NCBI RefSeq assembly: GCF_001417775.1
Contig: NZ_BBZJ01000015.1
Coordinates: 1-64,000, forward strand
Direction of reading: 5' to 3'
Length of the DNA: 64,000 nt
From: Streptomyces sp. TP-A0356
GTDB lineage: Bacteria; Actinomycetota; Actinomycetes; Streptomycetales; Streptomycetaceae
The position numbers and the translations under genes were made by a program. Position 1 is the stretch's first letter. Every line of letters begins with the position of its first letter. A model generated the notes under the pieces. That model was not told the origin of the DNA. It searched no databases and saw nothing but the letters and a program-made list of their open reading frames with translations. Below, one piece after another: positions 60,356 through 64,000 of this stretch.

Positions 60356-61333
60356 ATGGCCGACGCGATCGACATCGAGGGCGTACGGAAGCGATACGGG
60401 GACAAGGCCGCTCTGGACGGACTGGACCTGCGGGTGGGACGCGGCACCGTGCACGCCCTCCTCGGCCCGAACGGCGCGGGCAAGACGACGACGGTCCGCG
60501 TACTGACCACGCTGCTGCGGCCGGACTCGGGCCGCGTGGCGGTCGCCGGGTACGACGTGGTGACGCAGGCCGACCGGGTGCGGGCCCGCATCGGACTGCT
60601 CGGCCAGCACGCCGCGCTCGACGAGGAGCTCGGTGGCCGGCAGAACCTGGAGATGTTCGGCCGGCTCCACCACCTCGGCGCCCGGCGGGCCCGTGCCCGC
60701 GCCGACGAGCTGCTGGAGCGGTTCGGCCTCACGGACACCGGCGACAAGCAGGTCAAGCGGTACAGCGGCGGCATGCGGCGGCGGCTCGACCTCGCCGCCT
60801 CGCTGATCACCGAGCCGGAGGTGCTCTTCCTGGACGAGCCGACCACCGGGCTCGACCCGCGCAGCCGGGCCGAGGTCTGGGCCTCGGTGCGCTCGCTGGT
60901 CGGCGGCGGCACCACGGTACTGCTGACCACCCAGTACCTGGAGGAGGCCGACCAGCTCGCCGATCGGATCTCGCTGGTCGACCGGGGCCGGGTCATCGCC
61001 GACGGCACCGCCGACGAGCTGAAGGCCCGCACCGGCGGCGACCGCATCGACGTCGTCCTGCGCGACGCGGCCCAGTTGGCCGCGGCGGTGGCCCTGATGC
61101 CGTTCGCCGCCGACGACGTCACGGTGGACGCCGACCGCCGTCGGTTCAGTGCGCCCGTGACCGACCGGATGAGCGCGCTCACCCAGGTGGTGCGGGCGCT
61201 GGCGTCGGCGGACATCGAGGCGGAGGACATCGCGGTGCGCAGGCCCACCCTGGACGAGGTGTTCCTGCGGCTGACGGGGCGTTCCGAGGAGGCCCCGGCG
61301 CAGGACGAGACCCGGGCCAGGGAGGCGGTATGA
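60356..61333 (+). CDS. drrA: DrrA-like ABC exporter ATPase
   Basis: 325 residues. [20 protein letters not shown] is Walker [18 protein letters not shown] the signature, [18 protein letters not shown]alker B, and [18 protein letters not shown] the H-loop. The C-terminal [19 protein letters not shown] motif marks the DrrA/daunorubicin-resistance group. It pairs with the membrane subunit, whose start overlaps its stop by 4 bases. Export of a drug or lipid is likely. Confidence 0.92.
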   Translation: MADAIDIEGVRKRYGDKAALDGLDLRVGRGTVHALLGPNGAGKTTTVRVLTTLLRPDSGRVAVAGYDVVTQADRVRARIGLLGQHAALDEELGGRQNLEMFGRLHHLGARRARARADELLERFGLTDTGDKQVKRYSGGMRRRLDLAASLITEPEVLFLDEPTTGLDPRSRAEVWASVRSLVGGGTTVLLTTQYLEEADQLADRISLVDRGRVIADGTADELKARTGGDRIDVVLRDAAQLAAAVALMPFAADDVTVDADRRRFSAPVTDRMSALTQVVRALASADIEAEDIAVRRPTLDEVFLRLTGRSEEAPAQDETRAREAV

Positions 61334-62136
61334 GCGCGGTGAGCACGACGAACGCGGTGCGCGAGAGCGGCGGTGGCCTCGCCTTCGCGCTGAGCGACTC
61401 CTGGACCATGACCCGGCGGGAACTCGCCCACTGGGGCCGGCAGCCGGTGCAGGTGGCCGTCGGCGTGGTCTTCCCGGTGATGATCCTGCTGATGTTCGGC
61501 TATCTGATCGGCGGCGGCCGGAACGTCGGCGGCGACTACATCGACTATCTGGTGCCCGGCATCCTCGCGCTGACCATGGCCTTCGGCCTGGAGAGCACGG
61601 TGATCGCGGTCACCCAGGACCTCAACAAGGGCGTGATCGACCGGTTCCGGTCCATGCCGATGGCCAACGGCGCGGTGCTCGTGGGCCGTTCGGCGGCGGA
61701 CATGCTGCAGTCCGCGGTGAGCCTCGCCGTGATGATCGGTGTCGGGTACGCGATCGGCTGGCGGGCGCACACGACGGCGGGCGGGTTCCTCGGCGCCGTG
61801 GGCCTCCTGCTGCTGTTCCGGTTCGCGATGCTGTGGATCGGCATCTATCTGGCTCTGGTGGCCGGGAAACCGGAGCTGGTGCAGGCCGTGCAGATCCTGG
61901 TCTGGCCGGTGGGCTTCCTGTCCAACGCCATCGCGACCCCCGCGTCCATGCCGGACTGGCTGGGCACGGTGGTGCAGTGGAACCCCATGTCCCAGACCGC
62001 TACGGCGGTGCGGGACCTGTTCGGAAGCGTCGGCGGCACGTCCGGGCACGTCCTGGCGGCCGTGCTCTGGCCGGTGGCGCTGTTCGCCGTGTTCTTCCCG
62101 CTGGCCCTGCGCCGGTTCGCCCGGCTCAGCCACTGA
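61330..62136 (+). CDS. drrB: DrrB-like ABC-2 transporter permease
   Basis: 268 residues with six hydrophobic segments: residues about 40-60, 70-95, 115-140, 145-170, 175-195 and 235-260. It has the ABC-2 pattern [18 protein letters not shown] and ends with an [10 protein letters not shown] motif. It forms the membrane pore for the DrrA-like ATPase just upstream. The pair is ended by the hairpin at 62142. Confidence 0.9.
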   Translation: MSAVSTTNAVRESGGGLAFALSDSWTMTRRELAHWGRQPVQVAVGVVFPVMILLMFGYLIGGGRNVGGDYIDYLVPGILALTMAFGLESTVIAVTQDLNKGVIDRFRSMPMANGAVLVGRSAADMLQSAVSLAVMIGVGYAIGWRAHTTAGGFLGAVGLLLLFRFAMLWIGIYLALVAGKPELVQAVQILVWPVGFLSNAIATPASMPDWLGTVVQWNPMSQTATAVRDLFGSVGGTSGHVLAAVLWPVALFAVFFPLALRRFARLSH

Positions 62137-62141
62137 GCCCC

Positions 62142-62165
62142 CCGTCGGCCCTCGCCGGCCGACGG
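62142..62165 (+). terminator. Hairpin after the DrrAB genes
   Basis: A perfect 9-bp stem (62142-62150 with 62157-62165) with a 6-base loop, starting 6 bases after the drrB stop codon. Confidence 0.8.
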
Positions 62166-62250
62166 CCCGCTCCACCCCTGGTCATACCTGGTTCTTCGGT
62201 TCCACCGGGCAGCCTTTCAGGCATTCGGAGCGTCAAACGGGCGTCACGAG

Positions 62251-62991
62251 TCAGAAGCGTCCGGCCGCGAACAGGACGAGGACCGCGGTCACGGCCATGC
62301 CCGCTCCCGTAGCGAGCGCTACGAGCCATGCCCGCCACCAGCGCCGGGGCGCCGACACCGCGGACGACGCCCAGGTGCCGGGTTCGGCCCAGAGGTAGCC
62401 GAAGAAACCGGTGCCGGTGAGCAGCGCGGCCAGCATCCATACGGGGCCGCTGGCCAGGCGGTGCCGACGGGCTGTGAGCATCCTGGCCAGGACCAGGCCT
62501 CCGGTGAGAATCGCGAGGAACCTGAGCCACGGCCAAGGCGTCAGCAGGGCATAGGCGATGGGCACGAGCAGGGTCAGGCCTCCGGCGCCGTAGGCGGCAT
62601 CGAAGTCGCTGAAGCGGACGTGTTCCGCGGACGGGCCCGTCGCACGAGTCACGGTCGTCGTGAAGTCGTGGACGGCATCCTCCGGGCCCAGGACGAAGCC
62701 GGTCGGCTTGTAGACGTAGCTGTGGTCGTCGAGCAGGCCGGTGCTCCAGCGCACCGTGACCTCCGAGTCCGCCGCGTCCATCTGCACCGTGTGAGTCCTG
62801 CCGGCCTTGATGTCCGCCACCAGGCTGCGCGTCGACCCGGAGGCCGGAACGACCCGCAGCAGCGTGGTGACGAACGACAGCAGCAGCACCAGGAGCAGCA
62901 CCCAGCGGGCCGGACGCCAGACCTTGTCCGGCCAGGCGTCCGAAGCCTCGGCGAGGCGCGTGGTGGTCGGTGCGGTGCCGTCGAGCTTCAT
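62251..62991 (-). CDS. Multi-pass membrane protein of unknown function
   Basis: 246 residues with hydrophobic segments at about 32-48 (VLLLVLLLSFVTTLLRVV), 135-155, 158-172, 185-200 and 225-245. Between the first and second lies an extracytoplasmic-looking loop with strands (TVQMDAADSEVTVRWSTG). No family recognised. It is convergent to the DrrAB operon, and nothing links the two. Confidence 0.7.
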   Translation of the reverse strand: MKLDGTAPTTTRLAEASDAWPDKVWRPARWVLLLVLLLSFVTTLLRVVPASGSTRSLVADIKAGRTHTVQMDAADSEVTVRWSTGLLDDHSYVYKPTGFVLGPEDAVHDFTTTVTRATGPSAEHVRFSDFDAAYGAGGLTLLVPIAYALLTPWPWLRFLAILTGGLVLARMLTARRHRLASGPVWMLAALLTGTGFFGYLWAEPGTWASSAVSAPRRWWRAWLVALATGAGMAVTAVLVLFAAGRF

Positions 62992-63345
62992 TGGTCTCCC
63001 CGTCCGCCGCAGGGCGCGCCGTCAAGCCCGGGCTGTGCCATCTCAGTGCACCTCCATGGCCCAGTAGTAGATCTGGTACACAGTGGCACGCCATGACCCT
63101 GCTTGATGTCGCCGCCCCACGGCACCAGTTGGGGATGTGCAGGAGCGAAGCGCGTCCCGTGACGTCGAAGGCCGCGAATGCCACGGTGCAGCTGCGGGTG
63201 CTGCGCCACTGGTTGGTCACCTGGTAGATGACGTCGTAGCCCCCTGTGAAGGCGTCCGGAAACGAACGGCCGGCGGCCAACTCTGGTGCTCAGCACGGTG
63301 TCCTGCTGCATTAGGGTGCTCGCTGCGCCAATCACGAGGGAGATC
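62992..63345. other. Gap, promoter region and possible relic
   Basis: A minus-strand stretch (TGGYDVIYQVTNQWRSTRSC) looks protein-like but has no intact gene around it. The region otherwise contains the upstream sequence of the MFS gene at 63346. No clear operator is visible. Confidence 0.35.
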
Positions 63346-64000
63346 ATGAAGACGGACGCCGAGTCATCGACGATCATCAGTACGCCGCTGAAGGTCGCGG
63401 CTTTCCGACGGTTCGTGTCGGCCAATCTCATCTCGGCTACCGGGTCTGCGATGGCCCCTCTCGCACTGGCCTACTCCGTCATCGAGCAGGGCGGAGGAGC
63501 TGGGTCCCTCGGCCTCGTGCTTGCAACGAACACTGTCCCCACGATCGTTTTCCTCCTGGCGGGGGGCCTCTTCGCGGACCGCCTGTCCCGAAGCCGGCTC
63601 CTCGCCCTCGGGAATCTGCTGGCGGCCGGCGCTCAGGGTGTGCTGGCCGTCACCGTGGCAACCGAACATGCGACGACGGCGTCGATCGCAGCGTGCGGCT
63701 TCGTCTCGGGAACCGCGGCGTCGTTCATCGTGCCGGCCACACAGGGTGCCGTCGCGCAGATTGTTCCCGCGGAGCATCTGCAGCAGGCCAACGCGTTGCT
63801 CAGACTGCCGAGCAACGCGGTCAAGGTGCTGGGCCCGATCGTCGGCGGGATGGTCGTCGCTGCCAGTGGCGCGGCGTGGGCCCTGGCTTGGGACGCACTC
63901 ACGTTCGCCGCTGCGGCTGTCCTACTTCTCGGTCTGCGCCTGGACGCCCCGCTCACCACAACCGGCGGCGCCCTGGCCGACCTGCGGGCAGGATGGACAA
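63346..64000 (+). CDS. MFS transporter, N-terminal part (runs off the window)
   Basis: The ATG at 63346, with GAGGGAG upstream, opens a frame that continues to the window end (about 218 codons seen of a usual 400 or so). TM helices can be read at FVSANLISATGSAMAPLALA, LVLATNTVPTIVFLLAGGLF (followed by the ADRLSRSRLLALG loop of MFS proteins) and SIAACGFVSGTAASFIVPA. The layout matches the EntS-like/macrolide-type exporter subgroup of the major facilitator superfamily. Substrate unknown. Confidence 0.85.
   Translation, partial: MKTDAESSTIISTPLKVAAFRRFVSANLISATGSAMAPLALAYSVIEQGGGAGSLGLVLATNTVPTIVFLLAGGLFADRLSRSRLLALGNLLAAGAQGVLAVTVATEHATTASIAACGFVSGTAASFIVPATQGAVAQIVPAEHLQQANALLRLPSNAVKVLGPIVGGMVVAASGAAWALAWDALTFAAAAVLLLGLRLDAPLTTTGGALADLRAGWT

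Noticed and set aside
1..64000. tRNA, rRNA, CRISPR array, riboswitch or replication origin
   Set aside because: I looked for cloverleaf ends, repeat-spacer arrays and DnaA-box clusters by eye and saw none; a covariance-model scan would be needed to exclude small RNAs.

Overview
The window is high-GC (about 70%) actinobacterial DNA. It shows GTG and TTG starts, many 4-bp ATGA/GTGA stop-start overlaps, strong codon-position GC bias and families typical of Streptomyces. I read it as an arm-like or otherwise recombination-prone part of a Streptomyces chromosome, because intact genes are interleaved with many broken transposase, recombinase and enzyme relics (families IS701, IS256, IS110, ISL3 and tyrosine recombinase).

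Positions 1-18,300 are accessory DNA. A transposase/SUMF1/GNAT mosaic opens the window, followed by a recombinase relic and small orphan proteins. Next come a TetR gene with a two-site operator facing a substrate-binding-protein gene, a DoxX/cupin/LysR group, and a ParA-like ATPase with a damaged partner. After these lie a DUF4097-hydrolase operon divergent from an IS30-HTH/MarR regulator, an erythromycin-esterase-like gene divergent from a double-MerR regulator, and a three-gene ECF sigma/cold-shock-fold operon closed by a strong hairpin.

Positions 18,474-46,078 form an apparently complete streptothricin/nourseothricin-class cluster of about 27.6 kb. Two main arms diverge from 27.83-28.22 kb. 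The left arm (minus) encodes an XRE-type regulator, a carbamoyltransferase, a T-C protein, a stand-alone A domain and an asymmetric heterodimeric ABC exporter. The right arm (plus) encodes lysine 2,3-aminomutase (beta-lysine), a capreomycidine-synthase-like PLP enzyme, an A-T protein, a VioC/OrfP-type arginine hydroxylase (streptolidine), GNAT, a MocA-SDR fusion, PIG-L deacetylase, ATP-grasp ligase and GT2 glycosyltransferase. A CocE-type hydrolase follows on the minus strand, then a second stand-alone A domain, a macrolide-kinase-like phosphotransferase, an alpha/beta hydrolase, a nucleoside-deoxyribosyltransferase-like protein and, on the minus strand, the nat1-type self-resistance acetyltransferase. 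Together they can supply beta-lysine, streptolidine and carbamoylated gulosamine, join them, export the product and protect the host.

Positions 46,100-64,000 are again accessory: an IS110 relic, an imine-reductase-like/MerR pair, a second MerR protein, a SigJ-like sigma factor with a YCII partner, and a TetR-controlled aromatic-catabolism-like island. That island has an FAD hydroxylase, an FAH-family hydrolase, an extradiol dioxygenase and a small coupled ORF on one strand, and ferredoxin, reductase and P450 on the other. A DrrAB-type exporter with two palindromic operators, a membrane protein and the start of an MFS transporter complete the window. I found no tRNA, rRNA, CRISPR array or replication origin.
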